A DNA stretch of 64,000 nucleotides. It comes from Lentzea albida. GTDB lineage: Bacteria > Actinomycetota > Actinomycetes > Mycobacteriales > Pseudonocardiaceae. A program made the translations under genes and the position numbers. Below are positions 49,558 to 59,669 of this stretch, one piece after another (position 1 is the first letter of the stretch; each line of letters starts with the position of its first letter). The notes below the pieces were generated by a model. It was given only the letters and a program-made list of their open reading frames with translations. It searched no databases and had not been told where the DNA came from. Where the stretch lies: contig NZ_FOFV01000009.1 in NCBI RefSeq assembly GCF_900111005.1, positions 1 to 64,000 of the forward strand, written 5' to 3'.

Positions 49558-50502
49558 ATGGGCAAGTCCCCGGCTGTGGAGCTCGAGGTGCGGGACCGCG
49601 TCGTGCGGATCTCCAACCCCGACCGCGTCTACTTCCCCGCGCGCGGGGAGACGAAGCTGGACCTCGCGCAGTACTACCTGTCCGTCGGCGACGGCATCGT
49701 CCGCGCGCTGCGGGAACGGCCGTGCATGCTGCACCGCTTCCCCGAGGGCGTCACGGGCGAGAAGGTGCACCAGAAACGACTGCCGAACGGCGCGCCGCCG
49801 TGGGTGCGGACCGTGCGCGTGCACTTCCCCCGCTACAACCGCCACGCGGACGAACTGTGCGTCACGCACGTCGCCGACGTGATCTGGGCGGTGCAGATGT
49901 CCACTGTGGAGTTCCACCCGTGGAACTCGCGCGCCGCCGACACCGAGAAGCCCGACGAGTGGCGCATCGACCTCGACCCCGGGCCGGACTGCACGTTCGA
50001 CCGGGTGCGGCGGGTCGCGCTGGTGGTGCAGGAGGTGCTCGCCGAACTGGGCGCGACGGGGTTCCCGAAGACGTCCGGCTCGAAGGGACTGCACGTCTAC
50101 GTGCGGATCAGGCCGGACCACGGTTTCGCCGACGTGCGCAAGGCCGCGCTGGCGTTCGCGCGCGAGGTCGAGCGCCGGGCGCCCGACGACGTCGAGACCA
50201 CGTGGTGGCGCAAGGACCGCGACCCGAAGCTCGTCTTCGTGGACTACAACCAGAACGCGCGCGACCACACGATCGCCAGCGCCTACTCGGTGCGCGGCTT
50301 CCCCGAGGCGACGGTGTCGACGCCGATCCGCTGGGACGAGGTCCCGGACGTCGACCCGCGGGACTTCACCATCGCCACCGTGCCGAAGCGCTACGCCGAA
50401 CTGGGCGACCTGCACGCCGGCATCGACGACGCGGTGTGGTCGATCGAGCCGCTGCTGGAGTGGGCCGCCCGCGACGAACTCGAGGTCCCGGATGAGCAGT
50501 AG
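49558..50502 (+). CDS. LigD-type polymerase/primase domain protein 1
   Basis: A 314-residue PolDom protein of the LigD family (primase-polymerase). Signatures are VRISNPDRVYFPARGETKLDL, CMLHRFPEGVTGEKVHQKRLP, STVEFHPWNSRAADTEKPDEW with metal-binding DLDPGPDC, and PKTSGSKGLHVYVRI. It lacks the ligase and nuclease domains. It fills ends during non-homologous joining. The start ATG 49558 was chosen over upstream in-frame GTG/TTG. It overlaps the next gene by 11 bases. Confidence 0.9.
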   Translation: MGKSPAVELEVRDRVVRISNPDRVYFPARGETKLDLAQYYLSVGDGIVRALRERPCMLHRFPEGVTGEKVHQKRLPNGAPPWVRTVRVHFPRYNRHADELCVTHVADVIWAVQMSTVEFHPWNSRAADTEKPDEWRIDLDPGPDCTFDRVRRVALVVQEVLAELGATGFPKTSGSKGLHVYVRIRPDHGFADVRKAALAFAREVERRAPDDVETTWWRKDRDPKLVFVDYNQNARDHTIASAYSVRGFPEATVSTPIRWDEVPDVDPRDFTIATVPKRYAELGDLHAGIDDAVWSIEPLLEWAARDELEVPDEQ

Positions 50503-51424
50503 CCCGATCAAGTTCTCCTCGCTCGACCAGCCGCTGTTCGGTGGTGCGCTGAAGGGCGACCTGGTGGAGTACCTGGAGTTCGTGGCGGACAGGTTCGTGC
50601 CGGTGCTCGCCGGACGGCAACTCTCGGTGTGGCGCGTCCTGCGCGGCCAGGACCCGTTCATGCAGAAGAACGTCCCGAAGTACACGCCGTCGTTCGTCCG
50701 CACGGTCGAGGTGTGGGCGGAGGCGTCGCACCGCAAGATCAGGTACGCGGTCTGCGACGACGAGCGGACGCTGATGTGGTTCGCGAACCAGCGCGCCGTC
50801 GAGTACCACGTGCCGCTCTACCTCGGCGACCACTTCGGCGAGGACCACGTGCAGACCCACATGGTGCTCGACGTCGACCCGCCCGAGGGCGCCGGCTTCG
50901 ACGTCGTGGTCGGCTCCGCGCTGCTGATCAGGCAGGCGCTGGCCGACGCGGGCCTGGAGGGTCTGGTGAAGACCAGCGGCGCCAAGGGGGTGCACATCTT
51001 CGTGCCGCTGCGGGAGCACTCCCCCGACGACGTGGCCGCGGCGACGCGCGCGGTGGCCGCACGGGCCGAGAAGCTCGACCCGTCGCTGGCCACCACCGCC
51101 TACATCAAGGACGAGCGCGAGGGGAAGGTCTTCCTCGACTCGACGCGCGCCTGGGGCGCCACGGTCGTCGCCGCCTACAGCCCCCGCCTGCGCGAGGGCC
51201 TGCCGATCTCGTTCCCCGTCCCGTGGGAGTCGCTGGAGGACGTGCAGCCTTCCGACTTCACCATCAGGACGCGCTTCGACGGCGACCCGTGGACCTCGCT
51301 GATGCCCGCGCCGCAACGCCTGCCCGACGACCTCGTCGCCGAGGGCCACACCATCCCCGTCGCCCGCGTGGCCGCGATGCACGAGGGCAAGCGCCGCAAG
51401 GCTCAGCGCGAGCGCGAGAAGTAG
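50492..51424 (+). CDS. LigD-type polymerase/primase domain protein 2
   Basis: A 310-residue second PolDom-like protein with diverged motifs (KYTPSFVRTVEVWAEASHRK, RTLMWFANQRAVEYHVPLYL, HMVLDVDPPEGAGFDVVV and VKTSGAKGVHIFVPL). The metal pair DVDP is present. Its start overlaps the first PolDom gene by 11 bases, so both are translated together; they may work as a pair at DNA ends. Its stop overlaps the convergent caspase gene by 22 bases. Confidence 0.88.
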   Translation: MSSSPIKFSSLDQPLFGGALKGDLVEYLEFVADRFVPVLAGRQLSVWRVLRGQDPFMQKNVPKYTPSFVRTVEVWAEASHRKIRYAVCDDERTLMWFANQRAVEYHVPLYLGDHFGEDHVQTHMVLDVDPPEGAGFDVVVGSALLIRQALADAGLEGLVKTSGAKGVHIFVPLREHSPDDVAAATRAVAARAEKLDPSLATTAYIKDEREGKVFLDSTRAWGATVVAAYSPRLREGLPISFPVPWESLEDVQPSDFTIRTRFDGDPWTSLMPAPQRLPDDLVAEGHTIPVARVAAMHEGKRRKAQREREK

Positions 51425-53787
51425 GCGACGAGCGCGGCCACCAACGGCAACGTCACGTGCGCGACGCCGGTGAACGACGGGTCGTGCCCGGTCACGTAGT
51501 CGCTCGCCCGGACCAGCAGTCCGGCCGCGACGGCGGCGTACGCGGCGAACGCGGCCGTGCCGGTGGTGAGCACCGCGATCAGCGGGACCACGACCAGGCC
51601 GGCCAGGCTCGCGTGCGTGACGAACGGCGGGACCTCCGCGTTCAGGGTGAGGACCACGTCCAGCAGGAGCAGGGCCGGGGCGATCGCGGCGGGCCAGTGC
51701 CGGTCGCGCCAGACGCGGTAGCCGGCGAGGGCGACCAGCGCGGCCGCGGTGGCGAAGTAGGTGAACTCCTCGCCGTCGTCGTCGATCGGCGTCAGGTCGG
51801 TGGCCATCGCCGCGACCACGAAGACGCCCAGCGCGCCGAGCCCGCCGCCGGCGAGCGCCAGCCACGACGGGGTCGTGGTGGCGGCGACGGCCAGCACGAC
51901 GGCGGCCAGCGCGTACGGGATCCAGCTGTAGATCTCACCGCCGCTGAGCAGTCCGGTGGTGCCGGCGAGCAGGCCGAGCGCGGCGCCCGGGACCCACGGG
52001 TGGTCGCGGCAGGTGATCACGAACAGGGCCGCCGCCAGGGCCCACGGCCAGATCGCGATGAAGACGGACGTGGTGAGGCTGGCCTCGCCCAGGGCCCGGA
52101 GGTTGCTGCCGGGGATCGTCATCAGGGCGATGACGAGGAGGACGAGGGCGAGGCCCCCGGCGAGGCGGGGCAGGACGGCGAGCGCTTGCGCTGGGGTGGA
52201 CGCGTGGTCCGGGGTGGACGCGCGGTCCGAGGTGGACGCGCGGTCCGAAGTGGACGCGCGGTCCGAGGTGGACGCGCGGTCTGCGGCGGAGGATGGTGGC
52301 GCGGGTTTCGCGACCAACGGCTTCGGCGCGGCGCGGTCGACGGCCGGCCGCTGGGGTTCCGGGGGTTTCGGTTCCTCCGGCTTCCGCCTGATCTGCGAGG
52401 TGGGCGCGGGTGCCGTGACCGCCTTCGGTTTCTCCCCGGCCGGCACGGACCCCGTCGTCACCTTGGCCGCCGGGGCGGGCTTCTCCCCCAGCGCCTCCCT
52501 CGCCGCCGCGGCCACCATCCGGCTGTCGTCGTCCACCAGCCGCCGCAACGCGAGCCGGGCCGCCAGCACCCGCCCCTCGTGCGCCACCGACAGCATCCGC
52601 CGCAGCTCCGGAACCGCCCCCGCGCGCACCCCCGGCAGCGAGTGGTCGATGGCGTCCTGCAGTTCCGACGGCAGCGCGGCCGGCACCGACACCGGACGGG
52701 CGCGGCGGGCTATGCGCAGGTCTCCCCGCACGTCCAGCATCCACTTGCCGGGCGTCTGGTGCGGCGTCACGCGGCGCACGCGGTCGTAGACGTACTCGTA
52801 GAGCTCGTCGAGACCCACGTGGCCGTCCTGGTCGCGGTCGGCGTCGCCCGACTCGAGGCCCTCGACCAGGGCCGAGGTGAAGACGGACGGTTCCGCCTCG
52901 GAGGTGTCCGCGACCGACGCGCCCTCGAAGGCGTACTCCATGGCCGACGAGGCCGTGATGACGGCGCGGCCGCTGCCGCCGAACTGTTCTTCCAGGTCCA
53001 CCGCACCGCCCGCGCGGGCGACCATGCCGCGGCCGAAGGCGCCGGAGTAGCAGCAGTCCAGGAGCAGCACGACGCGGCGGGAGCGGGAGCGGTTCATGCG
53101 GCGGGCGACGAAGTCCGCGGACACGGCGGTGCCCGCCAGGCGGGCGAGCTTGGTGCTGGAGGTGGCGAAGTGCAGCTCGCCGGCCTCGTCCTTCACGCCG
53201 TGGCCCGAGAAGTGCAGGACGAGGAGGTCGTCCGGTTCCCGGTCGGCGAAGAAGTCCTCGACGGCCTCGTTCACCTCGGCGGCCGGGGTGTTGATCAGAG
53301 TGCGCACGTGGAACCCGCCGATGCGCGGGTCCGCGAGCACCTCGCCCAGGCGGGCGGCGTCGTGGGCCGGGGCGCGCAACGACGACAGGCCCGGGTCGGT
53401 GAACTCGTGGCTCGCGATGATCAGGGCGTAGCGGTGCAGGTGCCGGCCGAGCCACTCGGAGCGGTGCGCGAGCTCCGCTTCCGTGGGGGCGCCGGTGAGC
53501 TCCAGGGGCTCGCCGTCCGCCTCGACCGTCACGGACCGGTCGCGGCGCTGGCCCAGCCACGCCGACACGGCGTTGATGACCGCGGCCAGGACCGTGGACG
53601 ACGAGATCGTGGTCAGCAGGGTGCCGAGCTCGGCGATGTCGACGCTCTTGGCGCCCGCGGGCACCTCACCGGGAACGGCGGCGACCGCGACGAGTTCCCG
53701 CAGCTCGGTTTCCAGGAACGCGGTGAGCTGCTCGATGCGCTCGTCGTCCGCGCCGTCCTCGTGCACGCGCAGTGTGACCTCGGTCAT
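51403..53787 (-). CDS. EACC1-caspase with EF-hand loop and C-terminal membrane domain
   Basis: A 794-residue multidomain protein. Residues 1-110 match EACC1, the effector-associated constant component of actinobacterial conflict systems (PPGAK-like VPAGAKSVDIAELGTLLTTI, RSVTVEADGEPLELTGAP). A caspase domain follows (about 115-350) with catalytic His196 in HFSGHG and Cys246 in LLDCCYSGAF. An EF-hand loop (317-328, DRDQDGHVGLDE) suggests calcium control. Next come a helical repeat segment (about 375-435), a Pro/Lys-rich linker with an RASTSD repeat, and about eight membrane helices. It may be a membrane-tethered death or defence protease. Confidence 0.85.
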   Translation of the reverse strand: MTEVTLRVHEDGADDERIEQLTAFLETELRELVAVAAVPGEVPAGAKSVDIAELGTLLTTISSSTVLAAVINAVSAWLGQRRDRSVTVEADGEPLELTGAPTEAELAHRSEWLGRHLHRYALIIASHEFTDPGLSSLRAPAHDAARLGEVLADPRIGGFHVRTLINTPAAEVNEAVEDFFADREPDDLLVLHFSGHGVKDEAGELHFATSSTKLARLAGTAVSADFVARRMNRSRSRRVVLLLDCCYSGAFGRGMVARAGGAVDLEEQFGGSGRAVITASSAMEYAFEGASVADTSEAEPSVFTSALVEGLESGDADRDQDGHVGLDELYEYVYDRVRRVTPHQTPGKWMLDVRGDLRIARRARPVSVPAALPSELQDAIDHSLPGVRAGAVPELRRMLSVAHEGRVLAARLALRRLVDDDSRMVAAAAREALGEKPAPAAKVTTGSVPAGEKPKAVTAPAPTSQIRRKPEEPKPPEPQRPAVDRAAPKPLVAKPAPPSSAADRASTSDRASTSDRASTSDRASTPDHASTPAQALAVLPRLAGGLALVLLVIALMTIPGSNLRALGEASLTTSVFIAIWPWALAAALFVITCRDHPWVPGAALGLLAGTTGLLSGGEIYSWIPYALAAVVLAVAATTTPSWLALAGGGLGALGVFVVAAMATDLTPIDDDGEEFTYFATAAALVALAGYRVWRDRHWPAAIAPALLLLDVVLTLNAEVPPFVTHASLAGLVVVPLIAVLTTGTAAFAAYAAVAAGLLVRASDYVTGHDPSFTGVAHVTLPLVAALVAYFSRSR
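52196..52285. repeat. 18-bp tandem repeat in caspase linker
   Basis: Five units of 18 bases with consensus GTGGACGCGCGGTCCGAG cover 52196-52285. They encode repeated ASTSDR on the minus strand, and unit loss or gain would keep frame and alter only linker length. The first and last units are slightly diverged. Confidence 0.85.
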
Positions 53788-53829
53788 AGCGGCCTCCTAC
53801 CGAGGGAGGTCGCTCGCCGCGCGAAAACA

Positions 53830-54720
53830 TTACGAGGGATCTGACCCGCGGAACGCGCCCCACCACAGACCCAGCACCGCGGCGACCACGGTGGCCGTGA
53901 TCCAGCCGGTGAACCCGCTGCCGTCGAGGTAGGCCCAGAACAGGCCGACGATCGGCGCGGGCACCAGGAACACCGCGTCGACCCGCAGCTGGGCGCCGAG
54001 GCCACGCGGGGCGCGCGTCTCCGGGTCGGGCCGCACGGGGTTGTCGAGACGGCGGCCGCGCGGGTGCTTCGTCACCGCCCGGCCGGACGGGTACACGGTC
54101 ACGCCGTCGACCACCGCGACACGGCCCCCGCGCAGCTCGACGTCCACGGGCGACGGCAGCGTCACGAGCACGGGGTCGTAGTAGACGGGCAGCCAGCGCT
54201 CGACCGGTCCGTCGATCTCGAGCCACGACCGGACCATCAGGCCGGACTGCAACCGGATCCGCCGCACCGAGACCGTCACGGCAGGAGCGCGTGCCGAGCG
54301 CACCGCGAGCAGCACCCGCACCGCACCGGCGAGCAGCACCAGCACCGCCACGGCGATGGAGAACGTCACGCCGCCCAGCGCCCGGTCGGTCTCGAGGAAC
54401 AGGTCCGAGCCCGGAATCACGGCACGCGACGGGTCGGCGGGGTCGAACGCGATCTGCGTCTGCTTGCCCACGACCCGGTCGCCGTTCTCGTACGCCACGC
54501 GGGCGCTCCCGGTCGGCCAGCGCACCTCGACCGCACCGTCCGCGAAGGACACGACCTCACCCGTGGCGCGGGCGGTGAGCGATGTCAGCGTCGCACGCGA
54601 GTCCGAATAGGACAGCCACGAGAACAACGCGACCACGAAGCACACGACCAGCACGACCGCCGTGGCGAGCAGACCGTGGCGCAACGCACGAACCCGGGAA
54701 CGCAGCAAGACGAGCTCCAA
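53830..54720 (-). CDS. DUF3592 membrane protein
   Basis: A 296-residue protein with four membrane helices: LLATAVVLVVCFVVALFSWL, VTFSIAVAVLVLLAGAVRVLL, VDAVFLVPAPIVGLFWAY and WITATVVAAVLGLWW. The DUF3592-like loop reads ATGEVVSFADGAVEVRWPTGSA. Function unknown. It lies 42 bases upstream of the caspase gene on the same strand and may be co-transcribed. Confidence 0.8.
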   Translation of the reverse strand: MELVLLRSRVRALRHGLLATAVVLVVCFVVALFSWLSYSDSRATLTSLTARATGEVVSFADGAVEVRWPTGSARVAYENGDRVVGKQTQIAFDPADPSRAVIPGSDLFLETDRALGGVTFSIAVAVLVLLAGAVRVLLAVRSARAPAVTVSVRRIRLQSGLMVRSWLEIDGPVERWLPVYYDPVLVTLPSPVDVELRGGRVAVVDGVTVYPSGRAVTKHPRGRRLDNPVRPDPETRAPRGLGAQLRVDAVFLVPAPIVGLFWAYLDGSGFTGWITATVVAAVLGLWWGAFRGSDPS

Positions 54721-54729
54721 ACAGAAGGA

Positions 54730-54761
54730 AACGGCCCGGCGGAGAGACCCGCCGGGCCGTT
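54730..54761. terminator. Strong hairpin ending the oligopeptide ABC operon
   Basis: AACGGCCCGGCGG (54730-54742) pairs exactly with CCGCCGGGCCGTT (54749-54761). It lies 17 bases after the substrate-binding protein stop and before the DUF3592 start. Confidence 0.8.
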
Positions 54762-54777
54762 CACGACACTGGCTACA

Positions 54778-56472
54778 TCAGGAGGTGAAGCCCATGTTGA
54801 TGTAGTCGTACGGACGGTTCGCGAACGCCACGGCGCCCATGTTGGCGACGTTGCTCTTGATCGCGACCGCGCCCGGGATCTGGTACAGCGGCAGCTGCGC
54901 GCCGAGCTCCCAGATCTTCTTGTCGGCCTCGTTCGCGATCTCGAGGCGCTTGGTGTCGTCGAGCTCGCCGTTGGCCTGCTCCAGGAGCTTGTTGACCTCG
55001 TCCGAACCGATGCGACCGTAGTTCTGGTTGGTGCTGTTCGGGTCGTACCCGTAGATGCCCTTGCTGTCCGAGATCGGCAGGGCGGAGGCCAGCCAGCGGA
55101 ACGTGGTGATGTCGAAGTTGCCGACGTTCACGTACTGCTTGAAGAAGTCGGCGGACGGCACGGCCTGGATGTCGACCTTGACGCCGACCTCCTTGAGCTG
55201 CGACTGCACGAGCTTCGAGATCTGGTCCGAGGTCGGGTTCGGGGTCGGGATCACGTAGCGGATCACGAGCTCCTTGCCGTCCTTCTTGCGGGTCTCGCCC
55301 TCGAGCTTCCAGCCGGCCGCGTCGAGCTCCTTCTTCGCGGCTTCCTTGTCGTACGACGCCACGGACGAGTTGTCCTTGTAGCCGGCCGAGCCGAGCAGGA
55401 AGAAGTGGTTACCGGTGACCTGGGCGTCGCCCTTGATCATCTGGCCGAGGAGGGCCTTGGCGATCGTCTTGGTGTCGACACCGCGCTGCAGCGCGACGCG
55501 GACCTTCGGGTCCTCGAGGATCGCGCCCTTCGCACCGTTGAACGTGATGTGCGAGTAGTCCGGCGTGATCGCCTGGCGGATCGTCACGCCCTGCATCGAC
55601 TGCGCACGCGTGAACAGGTCGATGCTGGAGCCGATCTCGAAGAAGTCGATCTGGCCGTTGGCGAGCGCGTCCGCGAGCGCGGGGCGGTCGACCTGGCGGA
55701 ACGTGATCTTCTCGAGCTTCGGCTTCGGGCCCCACCACGCCGGGTCCTGGACCACGGTCACGAGCTTGGCGGTGCGGTCGATCGTGCCGATCTTGAACGG
55801 ACCGGCGGTGATCTTCGGGGCGTCGGCCCAGCCCTTGTTGAACTCGTCGGCCGTGGCGGTCAGCGCGGCCGGGTAGAGGGGCGTGAAGAGGCCCTTCCAC
55901 TCGGCGAACTTCTTCTTGAACGTGACCTTCACGTCCTGGTCGGTCGCGCCCTTCTCGACCTTCTCGATGTCCTCGTACCCGGTGGTGCTCGCGACCTCGA
56001 ACGCCTTGTCGGTCCCGTTCAGGGCCTTCCACATGCCCTCGAAGTCCTTGTAGGACAGCGCGGTGCCGTCCGACCACTTGGCCTTCGGGTTGATCTTGAA
56101 CTCGAGAACCTGCGGGTCGTTCGAAGCGAGCTTCGCGTCGTCGAGGACGTCCTTGTTGACCTCGATCGTCGCGTCGGCCTTCTGCTTGAACAGGTTCGGC
56201 ATCACCGTGTCGATCATGCGGCGGCCGTCGGCGTTGGTGCCGTCGAGCTGGTTGTAGTTCCAGTTGTCCGGCAACTGGTCGACCGGCCAGCGGAACTCGC
56301 CGCCGTCCTTGACCTTCGACGCGTCCTGCGGGTTGACGTCCGCCTGGCCGATCGTGTTGTCCGCGCCCTTGAGGCCGGAGTTGCCGCCGTTGTTGCTGGG
56401 CCCCCCACACGCGGTAAGCGTGAGGACGACCGCGGCCAGCGCGGACACTCCCACCGTGGTACGTCGACTCAC
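54778..56472 (-). CDS. Oligopeptide ABC transporter substrate-binding lipoprotein
   Basis: A 564-residue lipoprotein. The GTG at 56472 has GGGAGG nine bases upstream; the signal (VSALAAVVLTLTACGG) carries lipobox LTAC. The SBP_bac_5 fold shows GGEFRWPVDQLPDNWNYNQL, KWSDGTALSYKDFEGMWKAL and VRVALQRGVDTKTIAKALLG. It would deliver peptides to the permease pair encoded upstream. It is the last gene of the operon, and the hairpin follows. Confidence 0.93.
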   Translation of the reverse strand: MSRRTTVGVSALAAVVLTLTACGGPSNNGGNSGLKGADNTIGQADVNPQDASKVKDGGEFRWPVDQLPDNWNYNQLDGTNADGRRMIDTVMPNLFKQKADATIEVNKDVLDDAKLASNDPQVLEFKINPKAKWSDGTALSYKDFEGMWKALNGTDKAFEVASTTGYEDIEKVEKGATDQDVKVTFKKKFAEWKGLFTPLYPAALTATADEFNKGWADAPKITAGPFKIGTIDRTAKLVTVVQDPAWWGPKPKLEKITFRQVDRPALADALANGQIDFFEIGSSIDLFTRAQSMQGVTIRQAITPDYSHITFNGAKGAILEDPKVRVALQRGVDTKTIAKALLGQMIKGDAQVTGNHFFLLGSAGYKDNSSVASYDKEAAKKELDAAGWKLEGETRKKDGKELVIRYVIPTPNPTSDQISKLVQSQLKEVGVKVDIQAVPSADFFKQYVNVGNFDITTFRWLASALPISDSKGIYGYDPNSTNQNYGRIGSDEVNKLLEQANGELDDTKRLEIANEADKKIWELGAQLPLYQIPGAVAIKSNVANMGAVAFANRPYDYINMGFTS

Positions 56473-56552
56473 TGTCGTGAACCTCCCTCGTGCCCGGACA
56501 CCAGTTGCCGGGGACACTGTTCCTTCGTAGGTCTTCTGAGGCGACGGATGCA

Positions 56553-58676
56553 TCAGAGGACCTGACGGATCTGGGCGAAGTGGCAGGCGGCCTCGTGGTC
56601 GGGGGCCTGGACCTCGCGCGGCGGTTCCACCTCGATGCACTGGCGCTGCTTCTCGGGCGGCAGCTGCGCGTGCAGGAAGCAGCGCGTGCGGAAGCGGCAG
56701 CCGGACGGCGGGTTCGCCGGGCTCGGCAGGTCGCCGGTGAGGATGATCCTCTCCCGCTGGCGCTCCTTGACGGGGTCGGGGATCGGGATCGCCGACAGCA
56801 GGGCCTGCGTGTACGGGTGGCGCGGCGCCTCGAAGACCGAGTCCACCTCGCCGATCTCGATGATCTTCCCGAGGTACATCACGGCCACCCTGTCCGCGAT
56901 GTGGCGCACCACCGACAGGTCGTGGGCCACGAACAGGTAGGCCAGGCCCAGCTTGGACTTGAGCTCCTCCAGGAGGTTGATGACACCCGCCTGGATGGAG
57001 ACGTCCAGCGCCGACACCGGCTCGTCGAGCACGACGAGCTTCGGTTCGAGCGCGAGCGCCCGCGCGATGCCGATGCGCTGGCGCTGACCGCCGGAGAACT
57101 CGCCGGGGTAGCGCGACAGCTGCTCGGGACGCAGGCCGACGAGCCGCATCAGCTCCGGCACGCGCCGGTTGATCTCGTCCTTCGAGTAGCCGTGCACCTG
57201 CATCGGCTCGGCGATGCAGTCGTTGATCGTGAGCCGCGGGTCGAGCGACGCCATCGGGTCCTGGAACACGACGGACATGTCGCGGCGGATCTCGAAGCGG
57301 CGCTTGTTGTCCACATCGGACACGTTCGTGCCCAGCACGGAGATCTCGCCGCCCATGGGCTTCTGCAGGCCGAGGATCTCCATCAGCGTCGTGGTCTTGC
57401 CGCAGCCCGACTCGCCGACGAGGCCCAGGGTCTCGCCCTCGCGGACGTCGAACGAGATGCCCGCGACCGCGTGCACGGTGCCGACGCGGCGCTTGAACAC
57501 CACGCCCTTGTTGACCGGGTACTCCTTGACGAGCTGGTCGAGCTCCAGCACGACCTCGCGCTGCTCGCGCGGGATCTTCGCGACCTCGGGCTCGTCCGCG
57601 ACCTCGGCGCCGAAGATCTCGACGGCGGCCTCGGCGCCCTCGCCGTCCGCCGCCGCGATCTCGTTGGTGCGGATGCAGGCGGCGGCGTGCTCGAGCGATC
57701 CGTCGACGTCCACCAGCGGCGGCTCGGCGGTGTGGCAGGCGTCGACGACCATCGGGCAGCGCGGCGCGAACGGGCAGCCCGGGGGCAGGTCCGTGAGCGA
57801 CGGCGGGTTGCCCTTGATCGGCACGAGCGCCTGCTTCTCGCTCACGTCGAGACGCGGGATCGAGCCGAGCAGACCGAGCGTGTACGGCATGCGCGGCTGC
57901 TGGTAGATGTCGTCGACCTTGCCCTTTTCCACGGCACGGCCCGCGTACATGACCATCAGGCGGTCCGCGAACCCGGCGACGACGCCGAGGTCGTGGGTGA
58001 TGATCACGATGCCCGCGCCGGTGACCTCCTGCGCGGTCTCCAGCAACTGGAGCACCTGCGCCTGCACCGTCACGTCGAGCGCGGTGGTCGGCTCGTCGGC
58101 GATGATCAGGTCGGGGTCGTTGGCGATCGCCATCGCGATCACCGCGCGCTGCCGCATGCCGCCGGAGAACTCGTGCGGGAACGCCTTGGCGCGCTCGGCG
58201 GCGTTCGGGATGCCGACGAGGTCGAGGAGTTCGACCGCGCGCTTGGCCGCAGCGGACTTGGACACCTTGCGGTGCACCAGGATCGCCTCGGCGATCTGGT
58301 CGCCGACGGTGTAGACCGGCGTCAGCGCGGACAGCGGGTCCTGGAACACCATCGAGATGCGGCGGCCGCGGATCCGCGACAGCTCGGTGTCGCTCTGGCC
58401 GATCAGCTCACGGCCCTGGAACTTGATGGAACCGGTGATGCGCGCCGAGTTCGGCAGCAGGCCCATGACCGCGAGCGACGAGACGGACTTGCCGGAACCG
58501 GACTCGCCGACGATGCCGAGGACCTCACCGGGCGAGACGTGGTAGCTCAGGCCGCGCACGGCCCGCACGCGGCCCGCCTCGCTCGGGAAGGACACGTGGA
58601 GGTCGTCGACCTGCAGGACCGGACCCTCGACGACGCGGTCGGCCGGAGTGTCGAACTGGAGCTCCGAGGTGGTCAT
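56553..58676 (-). CDS. Fused ATPase subunit (DppD-DppF type) of oligopeptide transporter
   Basis: A 707-residue protein with two ABC ATPase domains in one chain. The first has Walker [14 protein letters not shown], signature EFSGGMRQR and DEPTTALDV; the second has [22 protein letters not shown] and DEPVSALDV. Each ends with the oligopeptide-type C-terminal extension ([15 protein letters not shown] and [13 protein letters not shown]). One polypeptide thus replaces the separate DppD and DppF. Its ATG overlaps the upstream permease stop by one base. Confidence 0.95.
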   Translation of the reverse strand: MTTSELQFDTPADRVVEGPVLQVDDLHVSFPSEAGRVRAVRGLSYHVSPGEVLGIVGESGSGKSVSSLAVMGLLPNSARITGSIKFQGRELIGQSDTELSRIRGRRISMVFQDPLSALTPVYTVGDQIAEAILVHRKVSKSAAAKRAVELLDLVGIPNAAERAKAFPHEFSGGMRQRAVIAMAIANDPDLIIADEPTTALDVTVQAQVLQLLETAQEVTGAGIVIITHDLGVVAGFADRLMVMYAGRAVEKGKVDDIYQQPRMPYTLGLLGSIPRLDVSEKQALVPIKGNPPSLTDLPPGCPFAPRCPMVVDACHTAEPPLVDVDGSLEHAAACIRTNEIAAADGEGAEAAVEIFGAEVADEPEVAKIPREQREVVLELDQLVKEYPVNKGVVFKRRVGTVHAVAGISFDVREGETLGLVGESGCGKTTTLMEILGLQKPMGGEISVLGTNVSDVDNKRRFEIRRDMSVVFQDPMASLDPRLTINDCIAEPMQVHGYSKDEINRRVPELMRLVGLRPEQLSRYPGEFSGGQRQRIGIARALALEPKLVVLDEPVSALDVSIQAGVINLLEELKSKLGLAYLFVAHDLSVVRHIADRVAVMYLGKIIEIGEVDSVFEAPRHPYTQALLSAIPIPDPVKERQRERIILTGDLPSPANPPSGCRFRTRCFLHAQLPPEKQRQCIEVEPPREVQAPDHEAACHFAQIRQVL

Positions 58677-59653
58677 CAGGCGGCCTTCTCCTTGGTGTCC
58701 TTCTTCTCCTTGCGGCGCACGCGCGTGGAGGTGGGGTCGAGCGCGTCGCGGAGCCCGTCGCCGACCCAGTTCACCGCCAGCACGAACACGACGAGGAAGC
58801 CCGCCGGGAACAGGAACAGCCACGGGAAGGTCGTCGCGGACTCGGCGTTGAGGCCGATCAGGGTGCCGAGCGAGACGTCGGGCGACTGCACGCCGAACCC
58901 GAAGTAGCTCAGGCCCGTCTCGGCGAGCACGGCCGAACCGACGTTGATGGTCGCGTCGATGATGAGCAGCGACGCCATGTTCGGCACGATGTGCTTGGCG
59001 ATGATCTTGCGCGCCGGCTGGCCCATGAACTTGGCCGCCTTGACGAACTCGCGCTCCTTCAGCGTCAGCGTCATGCCGCGGACGATGCGGGCGGTGATCA
59101 TCCATTGGAACGCCGCGAGCATCAGCACCAGCAGGAACCACGACTTGCCGCGGAACCACGGGCTCAGGATCGCGATGATCAGGAACGACGGCAGCACCAG
59201 CAGCAGGTCGACGACCCACATGAGCGCCTTGTCGGCCACGCCGAGGAAGTAGCCCGCCGCCGCGCCGACGATCGCGGCCACGGTGGTCGAGATCAGCGCC
59301 ACGAGCAGGCCGATGATCAGCGACTTCTGCAGGCCGCGCATGGTCAGCGCGAACATGTCGGTACCGATCTTGTCGGTGCCGAAGATGTGCTCGGAGTACG
59401 GGGGCTCCAGGAACGCGGTGTAGTCCTGCTGGTCGTAGCTCCACTTCGTCAGGAAGGGGCCCACGAACGCCATCAGGTACATCGCGACGATCAGCACGAG
59501 GCCGACCAGCGCCAGCTTGTTGCGGGCGAAGCGGATCAGCACGAGCCTGCCGCGCGTCATCGCCTTGCCCGGTTCGGGCGCCGCGTCCACGGGGCTGCCG
59601 GAGGCGGCGCCGGTGGTTCCCGCGGAGTCGCCCTCGTTGAGGATCACGGTCAC
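58676..59653 (-). CDS. Oligopeptide ABC transporter permease (DppC-like)
   Basis: A 325-residue protein with six membrane helices. The N-terminal region has [21 protein letters not shown], and the EAA-type cytosolic loop is [25 protein letters not shown]. It pairs with the DppB-like permease. A Lys-rich C-terminus ([13 protein letters not shown]) follows. GTG start. Confidence 0.93.
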   Translation of the reverse strand: MTVILNEGDSAGTTGAASGSPVDAAPEPGKAMTRGRLVLIRFARNKLALVGLVLIVAMYLMAFVGPFLTKWSYDQQDYTAFLEPPYSEHIFGTDKIGTDMFALTMRGLQKSLIIGLLVALISTTVAAIVGAAAGYFLGVADKALMWVVDLLLVLPSFLIIAILSPWFRGKSWFLLVLMLAAFQWMITARIVRGMTLTLKEREFVKAAKFMGQPARKIIAKHIVPNMASLLIIDATINVGSAVLAETGLSYFGFGVQSPDVSLGTLIGLNAESATTFPWLFLFPAGFLVVFVLAVNWVGDGLRDALDPTSTRVRRKEKKDTKEKAA

Positions 59654-59669
59654 GTCGTCGTCACCTTGC

